From: Asterochloris sp. CNOR1
Taxonomy: Eukaryota; Chlorophyta; Trebouxiophyceae; Trebouxiales; Trebouxiaceae
NCBI GenBank assembly: GCA_963969365.1
Contig: OZ017760.1
Coordinates: 2,232,001-2,296,000, forward strand
DNA: 64,000 nucleotides
Reading direction: 5' to 3'
Shown here: positions 1-12,473 of the stretch, in pieces
Layout: every line of letters starts with the position of its first letter
Numbering within the stretch: position 1 is the first letter of the stretch
The notes under the pieces: model-generated
What the model was told of the DNA's origin: nothing
The model's database searches: none
What the model saw: only the letters and a program-made list of their open reading frames with translations
Position numbers and translations under genes: made by a program

Positions 1-1250
1 GTTTGAGGAAAAGGCCAACCCAGCAGCATACGCCTTTGGGGACGGGGAAGTGGAGGACAACTTTGAGATCAGCAAGTTGACTGAGGAGGAGCTGGCGGAG
101 ACGGAGCAGGCTGAGGCAGCGCAGGTGCGCTGCTGGCTCTTGCGCATTGGTCATTGGGTCAGGGTCAGTGTCATTGTCAGAGCTAAAGCACCCATGTTGA
201 AGCCAGCAGGGTGTGCACAGCGTCTTTTGGTTTGGCCAATGGGTCCATCCTCCGCTTCAGCAATTGCTCCAGTGCCCGCTTTGGCAGAGGAGGCCTCGCC
301 AGTCCCAGTGCCGAGCCTGTTGGCCAGCCTGCAATGCACTGCATGTGCTTGTCACACTTGCATGAGTCATGCAGGCGGAGGCAAAACCTGAGGTTGCCGT
401 TGCAGGTGAGGCCCCCAATGCAGTGCATGTGCCCGAAAGTCTGGCATGTGTCCTGCAGGCCAAGGCAGAAGCTGAGGCGGAAGATGCCAAGACTGCAGTG
501 GATGGAGGCGATGAGGCCACTGCAGGCAGCACGGGAGCCATGGAGCAGCAGCGGGATGGCACCGGCAAAGGTGCAGGGCAGGTAGCACAGGGTGAGCTGC
601 CTGCCGACACTGTTTCAGCTGCCCACTGTGGTTGATGCATGTGCTGTGAAGGCTGACTGCTGAGCAGTGATGGGATGGCTGCCAAAGCTGCAGGGCTTGC
701 CGATCATGTAGACATGACGCTGCTGACACAGATGTTGCATGCACTTGCTCAGCATTGTTGTAGTGGAGCTGCAAATGTAGCAAGCCTGTCATGCAGTCAC
801 TAACCGGTCGCGGACAGCTCTCTGAGCAGCAGGCCACCCTGCACACACAGTCACAGCCAGTACACAATGCCTTTTGTTGCTGCAGATCTGGAGGCTGCCA
901 CTCAGGAGGCGGACGCCTCAGAGTCAGCTGGTGCCCAACAAGCGGAGGCCCAGACTGAGCAGCCGACCTTGCCCAAGCGGCGGACACGGAGAAAACCCAC
1001 AGCAGCTGCTGCCTCTAGCCAGCAAGCAGAGGCAGACGAGGGACAGACTCCAGCGGCACCAGCGCCCAAGCGACAGACACGTAGGAAGGCTGCATCAGCT
1101 GAAACAGCGCCTGGCGGCCAGGCAGATGCTCCAACGCCTTCTAGACGACAAACACGTAGAAAGGCGACTTCACAAAAGGCTGATGCTGGGGAAGCCCCAG
1201 AGCGGTCACGCAGGAAGGCCGCAACAGACAGAAGCCCCACAGAGACATAG
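1..1250 (+). CDS. 3' end of a gene for a protein with basic TRRKA repeats
   Basis: Three exons can be joined: 2-124, 459-570 and 886-1250, with matching phases (0, then 1), stop at 1248-1250. They give the last 199 residues; the start lies left of the window. The first part is acidic (ISKLTEEELAETEQ). The last exon is rich in Ala, Glu, Gln and Thr and holds a repeated basic motif: KRRTRRKP, KRQTRRKA, RRQTRRKA and RSRRKA, spaced roughly 25-30 residues apart. Short basic clusters of this kind can bind nucleic acid or serve in nuclear targeting, but no catalytic domain is visible. A short intronic stretch at 367-430 (AEAKPEVAVA) looks like an echo of the second exon start and is skipped because its phase does not fit. 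I do not recognise the family. Confidence 0.7.
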
Positions 1251-1974
1251 TAGTTGAATGTATGCAGACATGATACAAACCTCATGTTATAACAGGCAAA
1301 TGGTGCTTTTACATGTTGCCTGGCTGACTTGACTGAACGGCAAGTCACAACTCTCGAAAAAGATCAGTGTCCCACTGAGAAGTGTGCCTGGCATGTGGAA
1401 TTCAGATGGCCCTTCGCATGCACCAGTCCTGCAAGTGCTTGCACTCACATCCCTCTGTTATGTCTGGTCACTGCCTTGCAGCTGTGCTTGTGCAGGTCCA
1501 CAGGGCAAGCTGGCCCTCTCAGACTGTCCTTGCTGAGCTGAGGGGTCATGCATGCCTGCCTGCAACATTGCAGCTCCCACTCCGGGGTATGTTGATGCCA
1601 CAGCCTCTGACTGAGGATGAGCTGGCCAGCAGGACACCAAGAGTTTCTGGCAGCACAGTGCTGGACACCTCTGATGCGGCTTCCTGGATGAAACAGGTTC
1701 TTGCAAACATGCCCACTCTCAGTCTTTTACAACATGCTCATCACCTCCGGTGTCACTTGCAGTTGCCCGGATCTGGCAATCTGCATGGAAGTCAACCTAC
1801 ACAGCCTGGAAGCAAAGCACATCTCTTCACGTCAACCTCTTCTGTGGATTATAATGCCCTTGAAACGCACAGCAATGCACCGTTCATGGGGCCCCAGTTG
1901 GAAAGCTTCCAGCGGGCGACAGCAGGCTTCATGGTTGGAGCTTGCCTTCTTTCAGCTGTGACCACTGGAAGAGC
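1251..1974. other. Intergenic region upstream of the M28 peptidase gene
   Basis: This holds the 3' flank of the first gene and the promoter side of the next. I see no clear TATA box. An open frame at 1382-1978 (+, 198 codons) crosses it, but its composition is uneven and no domain is visible, so it is not called a gene. Confidence 0.5.
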
Positions 1975-4900
1975 ATGAGGCCGGCTGATAACATGCGTCA
2001 GAGGAAAGTCATAGCGAATGGCCAAGCAGTGGAGAGCACAGCATTTGCTTCAGCCCACAATGGGCACACCCAAGCATCGAGATGCAGGAGCCTGACTCCC
2101 AGTGGCAAATTTCTGTCTGCCATCCTGGTCACTCTGTTTTACACTGCAGCAGTGAGTTTAGCATGCCTGACAGACTCACATCACCTGCTGCCTTGCCCTA
2201 TCTGCCTGATCGAAGGTGCAGCCCTTTATGAGGCAAGCCACCAGCAGCGTTCGTGACAAAAGCCAGCCTGATGCACCTGGCTGTGCCATCTTTGTGGTGC
2301 CTCCAGGTTAGGGCACTCCTGGCTCTCACCTTAGTCACCTGGCCCCGCAGAGTCCTGGAGGCTCTCACAGAGGCTCTCACATGGCGCCTCTGCAGCCAGT
2401 CAGGCCCCCTGCTGCAGGTACTGATCAGCGTCAGATCATTCTACAGGACACCTCACCCGCTGGGCAAAGATGCAGCCCCGGAGCTGTTCTCTGAGGGCAG
2501 GGCCAGGGAGCATGTCAACATGCTCTCAGAGGTCATTGGGCACCGCACGGTGGGTGACTTCCACAGGCTGCAGCATGCAGCTGTTGCCTGGCGCCCTCCT
2601 TCCTGGGTTATGCAGCACCAGACACGATCGGCTTTCTTGCAAAGGTCAGGCTGCAGCATGCCGACGCTGCCTGCCTGGTGATGTGCAGGGGTTGGCCACT
2701 GGTTTTCGTGCCCCTGCTGCCGTGGCACGATTGCACTGGATGCAAATGTGCTTTGGCCAGGCTGCAGCATGTAGGCGGCTGTCTGCCTGGCAGGGCACTT
2801 GTTCAGGTGCTTGGCAAGTCGCCCCCAGCTACAGAGGCAGAGAATGCAGGTGCTAGCAGCAATAGTGTGGGGCATAGGCAAGAGCCACGCCTGATACATC
2901 TAGTGACTGGTAACAGTGCTTCTGTAATTGTGCAGCAACACAGTCAATCTGGGCATTTCTGGTGGCACACCAGACTGCTGCAACGGGCTTTTCATGCAGC
3001 ACATAGTGTCTGAAGCTGCAGAGCAGAAGGTAGATAGGAACCCACTTGGGTCCCTGCCCTGAGCCTGGCGCCGTAGAGGGGCATGTCAAACAAGTGGGTT
3101 CAATGCGGGCCTCAGTGGATGACCTGCTGCTGCGTTTATCTGGACAGATGTGCTGCTGCAGGTTGGGTCACCTGGCGTCATTCAAGCCCGTGATTACCTT
3201 CTGGAGCAGGTCACCCATGTGCAGAAGCTGGCTCAGGAAAGGGAGGACCTGGAGACAGAGGTAAGAAGGCAGGGCAAAGGCCTTGCATGTGCTGTTACCA
3301 ACAGCTCCTCAGGCTCGATGCTGAGCAGTGAAAGCTGGCTCAGGATGGCTGAGACATAGGCAAATGTGCCACTTAGGCGGTTCAGCTGCTCATTGCTGAG
3401 CACCACCAGCTGTCCCAGGAAGGGCCGCAAGCAGGCGGGAGATGAGAATCATGGGTGCAATGCATGGCTGAGAGCATGATGGGCTTTGCTAGGCACTGCC
3501 ATGCAGCCAGTTGGCAGAGGCGAGGCAGCCTTCTTCCTCCCAGGCAGTTGGCTGTGTTACTGCCTGTCTGGATGCTGTCTTTGCTGGCCAAGCTGCAGTA
3601 GCTAGCTGCCTCTGCCTCCCCAGACACACCTCCTGACCGTGCACAGCAGCTGACCTCAGCCCCGCATTCCTGTGGCGGCAGTATCCCACCACATCGCTCT
3701 GGACACCATAGCTGTGGCGACAGGTGCTGGCTGATGTTGCCCACCTTTGGCCCATGTCTTGTTTTGTGCCTGCAGTATCTGCCTGCGGAGGCTCATTGAG
3801 CAGGTCACATGGGCAGTGAGCCAAATGCTACCCCCCTCTGACTCAAAGCCTACAAGAACCGGCTCATCCCGCTTGCCTAGTGTGTGCCTGCAGGTTCTGG
3901 TTGAGCAGGTCACAGGGGCAGTGGACATGACATTCTTCCACGCCCCCCTCATCAACGCCTATCAGAACCTCAGCAACGTCATGCTGCGCGTGCAGCCCCG
4001 GGGGTGGCAGTCAGCTGTAAACGATACGCTGCTGCTGAACGCCCACTACGACAGCCCCATTGGGTCCACAGGTGGGCAGCCACAGTTGTGGGGGTCCTGC
4101 AGTTGGACAAACAAACCACAATTCCACATCAGCACCTGATAGACTGGTTGGAGCACGGCAACTATCCACACACATCAGCGCCTGCTAGAGTGGGCTGGGG
4201 CCGTCACGCATGTGGTCCCATAGGTTTCGGTCAACCTGCAGGCGGCTGGATGTGGCCAACCCAACCTCCGCTCAAACCCCCGCACCAGGATCAGCAGGTT
4301 TGCATATCAGCTGCACTGGGCGCCTCTCAAGCTTGTACAGCGAACAAACTAAAAAAGAAGAGAAAAAAACCCTTCCGCACAGGGGACTGCATCTCTGTTG
4401 CACCCACCGGCTCTGTGGCCGCCTGCGGATTTTCCAGACTGAGAGTGAAGCGGCCTACCTGCACAGGCTGAGCTGATTGTGGGTGTCCAGTGCATGTGGC
4501 AGGTGTGCAGAGTGCATGTGACACGTGTCCAGTGCATGTGGCTGCTTGCAGGTGTCCAGTGCATGTGGCAGATGTCCAGTGCATGTGGCAGATGTCCAGT
4601 TCACGAGGCAGGTGTCCAGTGCACGAGGCAGGTGTCCAGTGCATGTGGCTGTTTGCAGGTGTCCAGTGCATGTGGCAGGTGTCAGTGCACGAGGCGGATT
4701 GCAGGTGTCCAGTGCATGTGGCAGGTGTCCAGTGCATGTGACACATGTCCAGTGCATGTGGCAGGTGTCCAGTGCATGTGACACTTGTCCAGTGCATGTG
4801 GCGGTTTGCAGGTGTCCAGTGCATGTAGCAGGTGTCCAGTGCGTGTGGCTGATTGCCTGCAGTACATGTGGCATCTCTCTGCTGAGGCCCACTGTTGCCT

Positions 4901-7900
4901 GCCGGCATGGCAGACTGTTGTTTCTGACCAGGTTGCCCCTCTGCTGCCTTCAGGGGCTTGAAGGACTGCATCTGTCAACTGCACATGCCAAATCTCTGAC
5001 TCACTCTGCTGCTTCGCCTGCAGGTGCGTCAGATTGCGCCTCCTGCGTGGCGACGCTGCTTGAGCTGGCGAGGGTAGTCGTCCAGAACCCCAGCGTGCAG
5101 CTGTCTGGGCCCGTCATCTTTTTGCTGAATGGCGGGGAGGAGACCGCTATGCAGGCCTCACATGGGTTCATCAGCCAGGTGGGTTTGATTTGTTATGCAG
5201 TGCGTTCGGCCCTGCGGCATGGAGCGCAGCTGATCTAGATTGATGCTCCTAATGTTTGACTGCCGCTGGAACAAGCGTGGTCATCTAGCAGCCTGCCTGA
5301 CAACTGTTTGCTGGGCCCCCCAACTATGCGCAAACACAGGCGATCCTTTTTCCCAGAGCAGCCCCTAATGTCCTGTTGCATGCTGCTCTGCAGAGCGCCT
5401 GGGCTGGCAACGTAGGGGCCTTCATAAACCTGGAGGCCACAGGCTCAAGCGGCCCTGACCTCCTGTTCCAGCATGCCGGCAGCTGGACGACCAAGGAGTA
5501 CGCGCGAGTGGTCCCCATCCCCCACGGCTCCGTCTTTCTGCAGGTAGGTCCCTGCAGAGCTGATGGCGGCTGCGGTCTGCTGTATTCCCAGCTGTGGTGA
5601 GGGTTAGGTTGCAAGCTTGCTGGGCAACGTGAGTTGTGAAGCCGCCACGTGGCATGCAGCGGCTGGCACCTCTGTGGAACGTGAGTGAGCTGGAGTCAAG
5701 CTTGCTGGGCGGCCTGTCTTGTGAAGCCTGCCACAAGTTCCCGTGGCATGCAGCAGCTACTGCCTTTATGGAGCGTGAGTGAGCTGGGCCAGTCCAATGT
5801 GGCACTCATGACCACCATGCAAGAGTGAGTGCAGTTGCCATGTGGGATCTGTGTGGGGCAGGCGCAGTGCAGCTGGCAGCTCTCTATGGTCATCATCATC
5901 ATCACTGCCCTGCAGGATCTGTTTGAGATGGGCCTGGTGCCCTCTGACACAGACTACAGGATGTTCAGCTACGCCACGCTGGGCAAGTGGCCAGGCATCG
6001 ATGTCGCATTCATCCTGGACAGCGCAACCTATCACACCAGCCGCGACAAGCTGCACCGGCTGCAGCAGGGGGCTTGCCAGGTGCGACACAGGCAGGCAGT
6101 CGAGGTGCAGTGCGCCCACGCACCACGGCAGAGGCTCTGGGCAGCACTGCTCAGCTGCTCTGAGAAGCACCCTCCTGCAGTTTACATGCACGCATGCCAC
6201 ATTGCATTACATGCTGAAGGGGGCTTGCCGAAGGGTGCAATGCACAGGCGGATGCTCAGGTGCTTGCATGCAAGTTCCACAGCCGGTGGGTCCATATCCA
6301 GCACAGGCTACGTGCATCATGCTCATCTGCCTGAAACAGTACCTTCAGACGGCGCCAGTACACAGCCAGCCAGCCGTTTGGACAGCGTGCTCAGCAACAG
6401 GAGAGATGGCGCTGGCCAGTCTGGCTGCAGCGCCTGCAGAAGGGGGCTGTGCCGGCCCGGCAGGAGGCATAGGCAGCATGTTTAGCTGCAGTGGGACAAT
6501 CTGCGCAATGTGCCAGCACCACAGATGCCTGCACAGCAACCCCTGCACAGAATTGCCTGCTAGACTCAGCGCAGCTCTCAGACAGTCTTGGAGCACAGGT
6601 ATTGCACCCAAGGCTGATCCTGGTGCTCTTGTTGTCATTCTAGATGCCCACTTCATTGCTGTAGCTGATGGAAGAGGACCTGCAGCGCACCACGGTATCT
6701 GTCTCTGGCCCTGGCTTTGGTGCCTTGTTGCCCTGTGTCACTACAGCCAATGGCAGACAAAGTGGCGGCATGCCATGTTGGCCTGCCAATCCTGCAGAAT
6801 GTCAGCAACACTGCTACCAGTGCATCTTGCATGTGGTTACTGTAGCTTCCTGGAAGAGGGCTTGCAGTGCACAAGGATGCCACCCAACCTGCTTGGTCTT
6901 CCTCCATGTGGCCTTCATAAGATCAAAACCCTTTAGCTGCTGCAGCTGACGTGAGGGATTTTTACTATTGTTCTCCCCTGCCAGCTAGCTCTCTCAGAGC
7001 CACAACACCTGCTGCTCACCAGGCAGTGCCTGTGGATGCTGTGGCTGATGGGGTAGAACATGCAGTGCATCATGGTGGCCGGCTGTCTTCCGTCAAACCC
7101 GCTTCCATCTGAGTAAATGCTGGTTGCTGCTGCAGCTCATGGGCGAGAACACGCAGCGTGCCATGGTGGCTTTCAGTGCTCATCTGGCCGAAGAGCAGGC
7201 CAAGACTGATGCCCAGCGCGCTGCAGCGTACGCGAAAATCAAGGCCGTTTACTTTGATGTTTTGGGGATCTTCATGGTGGGTCAGGGCCATATCACTTGC
7301 CCAAAGTTTCGTCCCTTTTTGCACATCTCGGAGCTCCCCATGCTGAGACTGTGACGTACAATTGCTGACCTGAGGGTGAGCAGGGAGTCGGCAAGGTCAG
7401 TGCTGTGGAGCTTTGAACAGGACTGCAAGCTGGTCATAGCTTACTATCTTTTGCTTGGGCATCTGCCAGTCTGTCCCTCCTTGGCAGATGTCAGAGCAGA
7501 AGAACGTGAGCTAGGAAGCCGCTGCCTGTCATGGCAGACAGTCAGGCACCAACAGCAAAGCAAGTCAACAGGTGTGCTTGATGTCTCCTTGACCAGTGTC
7601 TCTGCAGGTGACCTACCCTTTGTGGGTCGGCAGCCTGCTGCACTGCGTGCCCCTCCTGCTCATCTTGGCCAGCCTGGCCGCTAAGGCACGCCAGCAGAGC
7701 CGCGCGCCAGGGCCCCTATACTTCAGTAGCGCTCTGCTGGACGGCAAGGGACCACCTGCTGGTGGGCAGCCGCCGCTGCCAGCAGCCCTGCCCCTGCTCC
7801 GGGAGGTGAGGCGCCAGCAGCGCCTTCTGTGCATGCAAGCAGGGGCTACAGGAAGCCTCCACAGGTGCGCCTGTGCTGATCATCTGGATGCAGCACCTTC

Positions 7901-10900
7901 TGTGTCATGCATGCAGGGGATAAAGGAAGCCTTCAGAGGCGCCGGCCTGGCAGTTCTGGCGTTTCTGTCTGGTTGCGGGCTGCCTGCCCTGCTGGGCATC
8001 TTGCGGACGCTCATCTCAGGTGGGCAGTCCTCACACTGCAGCCTGCCCGGCAATTTGCAATGCACCATCATCTCCTGCGCCGTGGCTGCGCCCAAATGCC
8101 CATAATGTGCTGCCAGTGCTGCACAAGCGACTGAAGCACAAACACTTTCAAGCTGTGCCCTGCAAATGCCTTCCCCAGACGTTTGCCCTTGCTGTAAGAT
8201 CTGCCTGTGGCAGTCATAGGCGGTGCCCACGATGGGGCGCCAAGACTGACACGCTGAAGGCACAGGGGCGCAGAAACTGACACAAAGGGGCGCAGAGACT
8301 GACACGCTGCCCTACATCTGAACCTAAACCCCTGTGCCATGCTGCAGGCAAGCCCATGATCTGGTTTGGCCACCCCGCACTGGCCTACACCATTTATGTT
8401 CCACCGGCCCTCATCGGGCTCAGTCTGCCCTACGTTGTGACAGCGAGAGCAGCTGGCGAGCTGGGCGCGGGAGGCAGCCCCCGGTCCCCCGCCACCCGCC
8501 TTGCGCGGCGGCAGACCTCCCGCCTCCGTGTCAGCACTCAGGTAACCCAGCTGCCTGGGCGAGGCCGCCTGTGCTGGCTGGTGTTGCGCATTTGTTGCAC
8601 AAGCCTGTGGTCACCCGCCACCTGCCTTGCACAGTGACTCACCTCCCGCTTTGAGTCAGATTTCAGGTGGGGAGGCCAGCGCACATGTGGGCAATTCCAG
8701 CATCCAGTGCATGGCTGCGTCACTCAGCCTCGCTGCTTCAGCACTGGCTGCTGGGCGGGGTGACTTTGCTAGTCTGTCTGTCTTCTGCTGCAGCCTGCTG
8801 GGCCCCTTGAGGCTTTGTGCAGGCACATTTTGCACAGTGTCAGTGGAATGTAGCATGTCTGGTCATCCAAAATGTCAAAATCCAAATGTTGTCTGTTGTA
8901 CAAGTTGGGCTGGGGGCTTCAACAGCACTGCCAGCACTTCATGCAGCTGGAAGGCACTTTGTTTGCACCTACAGTCATGTGCTGCCTGCGGCTCCCTGAT
9001 CCTTTCAGGTCTGGCAGAGCTTCCTGCCCTTTTGACATATCAGGCAAGAACGACCACACGAGCCCTGCACAACTGATGGCCACCATGTCCACTTCAGGTC
9101 TTGGGGCACGCTCTTGTGATGGCGCTGCTGTCAGCGGCAATGGCTGCGATCAACGCTGGGGGCGCATACATGTTTGCTGCGTGGTCAGTCAGCAGCCTCG
9201 TGGCCTCCCACCTTGTGGACAAGGTAAGCTGGCTTGCAGCGTGTAACGACACATTCAGCAGGCTCTTGCAACATGACTGCGGCGCCATACTTAAGGGCCT
9301 CCATGCTTAAGGGCCCTGACAGGGGCTGCAATAGTGAGCTGGGAGCCCTGATCGGGGCTGCAGTTGCGGCATGGAACCCCTGACAGTTGTGCCCTGACAA
9401 CTTCTGCTGGGCACCACCTGCTGGCCATGGTTCCCCTTGTGCTGTCAAGCCCTAGCCAATTTGCTTAGACTGCCACATAGAGTCATGCGGTTCGTGACAA
9501 GTTGCTTTGCCAGGCAGGTAGCCTGCTGTGGCGCCGTCCCTGCAGAGGGCCTCCCTCTGCAGTCCCGACTGTCACCCTGCCATGTGCTGCAGACGGAAAG
9601 CTCTGGGCACCTGCTCTGGAGCTGCTTGGGGGCCACGGTGCCTGCTCTGCTGCTGAGCTTGCCCCTGTCCATTATGCTGACCATCCACTGCCTGGGCAAG
9701 TCCAGCATGTCGGGCCACGCTCCCTACTTCTTTGCCCCCCTGGTGAGCTGCAGTACTTTGTACAGAACGAGACTGCACATACCTGCAATGTCTGTGGGGC
9801 AGCAGGTCGGGCAATGCACCTGACTTCTTTGCCCCACTGGTGAGCTGCATTTGTTGCGTCACCAGCTCGTCTACTCTGTGGAGTGTTGCAGCAGACACTT
9901 TGACCTTTTGCATGAGGCAACTGCTGGCCTCCTGTTCCTGCCATGGTAACAGACAGTCGGCATCCAGAACCAGTGCAATTGTTGACCAGGGTCGGGCCAA
10001 CTGTTCCTAAATCTGCTGCTCTTGACTGCTGTCCAAAGGCTGTTGGCAAGCATCATCAGGCCAATGAGGCCCTGACTCTACTGCTGTGACAGGTGCCTCT
10101 AAAGCAACCAAGCGTGCCCGCCCCACACAACACCTGTGCTGCAGATGCTGGGCACTGTGTTTGGGTGTTGTCACCGGCTGCCATAAAGCTCCCTGGAAAT
10201 TGTACTAGACGTGATTGTGGCTCCTGGAAACAGCCTTGCCCCTCTGAATTGTGCCGCAGATGCTGGACACAGTGTTTGGGTGTGATCACCTGCTGCCATG
10301 AGCCTTGCAGTCATCCTGAACCTCAAAGCTCTACTGCAGGTGCTGGACACGGTGTCCGGCGTCATCATCGGCGCATTCATGTTCCTCAACCTAGCCTCAG
10401 CCGCCCCAGTCATCAGCCACTGCTTCCGACGACAGGCCCCTGTCGCACTGGTGGCTCTGGCGCTGGTGGCAATTGGGGCAGCTGCCGGCGGGTCCCTCAT
10501 GCCGCGAGGGTACACTGAGGAGATGCCCAAGCGCCTGGTGATCCAGCACCACCATCAGCAGCAGGGCAATGGGCCAGTGTCCACCTCCAAGTGGGTTCAG
10601 GCTGCATGCCTGGTCAAGGGGTTGCAGTCTGTGCAGTGGTGCCAGCATTAACAGGGATGCAACTGTGTCTACACCTGGAAGTGGGTGCTGGCTACATGCA
10701 AAGTGGGCTGTGTGGGGCCACCAGCAGCAACAGGACTGGGCCTGTGTCCACCTTCAAGAGGGTTATGGTTGCATGAGCCCTGTGCATGTGCCTTGTGTTT
10801 GCCCATTGATCATGTGAGGCCACCAGGCAGCAGCAGGGAGTTGTCCATTTGAGTTGACTGGGTGCCTGCGGAGTGACCAGTGTCAATGTCAGTAATGCAG

Positions 10901-12473
10901 TTACAACAATATGTGATCGTCCAGCAATACCATCAGCAGCAGGGTACCGGCCTGCGGCTGAGGTCAAGGAATGTCGCCGCGCTGTCCTTGCAAATGTGGT
11001 TGAGGCCCACATCAGCACTTCATCTGGGCACACATCACTGTGATGTTGCTGCTTATGGGTGACAAGTCTTTTCTCCTCATGTGTGCTGCCTGCTTGCTGA
11101 GCATAGGTAGCACGTAGCAAGTAGGCAGGACCAAGTGCTCAATGCAGCCATAATGTTGTCAGCATGCTTTAGATACATCTGCTTCAGGCTACTGGACCCA
11201 CTTGCACTACAAAACAGAACACTGTGGCCTGTGCTTGCAGGTGGGTGGTGGCCGCCATTGATGCTGTCACAGTGGAGCAAGCCTTTGACTTCAGCAGCTA
11301 CAACAAGACAAAGCCAGAGGGGACTGAGTGGCAGGTGAGGTGCTTGTGTGAGCTGACCACTCTGTGCCTATCTGACAATATACATGAGTGGCAGGCCAGC
11401 CTGCACAGGTTGGCATCCGCAGGGTGCTTACACAGCAGTGCTGATTCTGTGCAGCAGTGCATGCTGCACAGGTCGGCTTGTGGCCCACTTCTGCCGCTCC
11501 GATACATTCTGTGTTGCCGCTCCACCACATGACATTCTCTCAGGAGCACGGCAGCACGTCTCTGCTGCCCAGCTCTTCTGTATAAGGGTTGACTCAGCTG
11601 TCAGCGCCTCCACAAGGGAGTTCCTCTGCTCCTGTGCAGTTCTCCTACCCAATCAGCAACATCTTACAGTCTGCTGTTCTGGAAGGCCCCCCTCCAGATC
11701 TGGGTCTGACCGAAGGCCAGTTGCTCAATCTTGAAGTCACACAGAAAGGAGACTCTCCAGGTCAGTTGCCTTTTTCGTCTTTCGGCTGTCTTGCACTTTC
11801 TGTGTTCATCTTTCCGGAGTGTGCTGACCTTCGGGTACTCAGTCTCTGACATCGCTTGCTGTTGCATGCTGCGTTATTGCTGCCTCCATGTATGAGGGGC
11901 CTATGTGCATGCGACTGCAGTGTCTTCTGAGCTGACACGGCTTCATGTTCAGCTACAACTGCCCTATGCCGGGTGGGGCCTCATGAACCTCACAGCATCT
12001 GGCCTGGAGGCTTGGTCGCTCACAGAGCAGCCGCTAGGGCACCCAGTACATCAGGTGTGTAGTCCAAGGCACTGCTTGTCTGCCATCAAAGCTTTGCTTT
12101 GGCCAGAGCGGCTTCAGTAAAGCTTGCCAGGGCAGCAAAGTCTGTCTATCCGAGGGATGGATAATTTGACACTGCAACATGCTCGATGCAACAATTTGGC
12201 AATGCCAGACTGTCCCGCTTGTCACAGGTGCTTCCCTTGCTGCAGGCCAAGCCTGGCCCTTTGCTGCAATATGTCGTACGCCTCGGCTGCAATCCTGGTC
12301 ATGAGACATGGAGGTTCTGGTTGGATGTACAGAAACGAAGTCCAGACATCAGGATCGAAGTGTCGACCTCAATCGTTGTGATCTCGCCCACCCTCCAATT
12401 ATTTGTGGATGCTCTGCCCAGCTGGTCTGCAGGAATGCCTGCCACCACTTATCAGAGTTCCTGGGATTTCTGA
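1975..12473 (+). CDS. ERMP1-like M28-family metallopeptidase, multi-pass membrane protein
   Basis: Homologue of endoplasmic reticulum metallopeptidase 1 (MEROPS M28), a zinc exopeptidase domain facing the lumen followed by many membrane helices. Well supported exons: about 2418-2549, 3162-3260, 3894-4071, 5024-5178, 5394-5543, 5916-6080, 7136-7276, 7608-7805, 7917-8019, 8348-8541, 9098-9223, 9593-9742, 10340-10590, 11241-11334, 11640-11760, 11921-12054 and 12246-12473; all phases from 3162 onward agree. A first exon near 1975-2215 supplies the N-terminal membrane anchor (KFLSAILVTLFYTAAVSL); the start (1942, 1975 or 1993) is unsettled. Zinc and catalytic residues are present: NAHYDSP, GASD, NGGEET, INLEATG and TYHTSRD. 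Exons from 7608 to 10590 encode about eight hydrophobic helices; the last exons form a soluble C-terminal domain, as in the family. About 930 residues. Confidence 0.92.
3771..3835 (+). repeat. Echo of an M28-gene exon start inside the preceding intron
   Basis: The stretch around 3771-3835 repeats the acceptor and first bases of the exon at 3894: it would read LIEQVTWAVSQM against the true LVEQVTGAVDMT. It then diverges into stops and frameshifts, so it is a decayed copy rather than an exon. Confidence 0.75.
4482..4852 (+). repeat. Intronic minisatellite, about 20-bp unit
   Basis: About 17-18 copies of ggtgtccagtgcatgtggca and variants (gcacgaggca, gcatgtgaca), interrupted by short tgcttgca or gattgca insertions. 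It lies in the M28-gene intron 4072-5023. It opens long frames on both strands (for example 4327-4971 on the minus strand) that are repeat artefacts. Confidence 0.95.
5622..5790 (+). repeat. Two-copy tandem repeat in an M28-gene intron
   Basis: A unit of about 75-80 bp, starting gcaagcttgctgggc and ending in gaacgtgagtgagctgg or gagcgtgagtgagctgg, occurs twice. Each copy carries a gtgagt donor-like core. Noncoding in the chosen model. Confidence 0.75.
10133..10339 (+). repeat. Two decayed copies of an exon start ahead of the real exon
   Basis: Acceptor-plus-exon-start copies lie at about 10136 (cagatgctgggcactgtgtt) and 10257 (cagatgctggacacagtgtt). The true exon begins at 10340 (gtgctggacacggtgtccgg). 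Only the third copy continues into the long membrane-helix reading frame; the first two run into stops. Confidence 0.85.
10640..10970 (+). repeat. Decayed copies of the 3' edge of the exon ending at 10590
   Basis: The exon end (caccatcagcagcagggcaa, then tgtccacctccaagtgggtt) recurs downstream in its intron: near 10663-10700 (gtctacacctggaagtgggt), 10721-10775 (accagcagcaacaggactgg, then tgtccaccttcaagagggtt) and 10925-10970 (caataccatcagcagcaggg). None keeps an open frame equivalent to the exon. Confidence 0.75.

Noticed and set aside
1382-1978. Plus-strand frame of 198 codons upstream of the M28 gene
   Set aside because: No domain and no sensible composition over most of its length. QPLTEDELAS faintly resembles LTEEELAE of the upstream gene but is too short to judge.
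4327-4971. Minus-strand frame of 214 codons (repeated GHLPHALDTCHMHWT)
   Set aside because: It is the translation of the 20-bp minisatellite; its residue repeats follow the DNA unit and all six frames are open across it.
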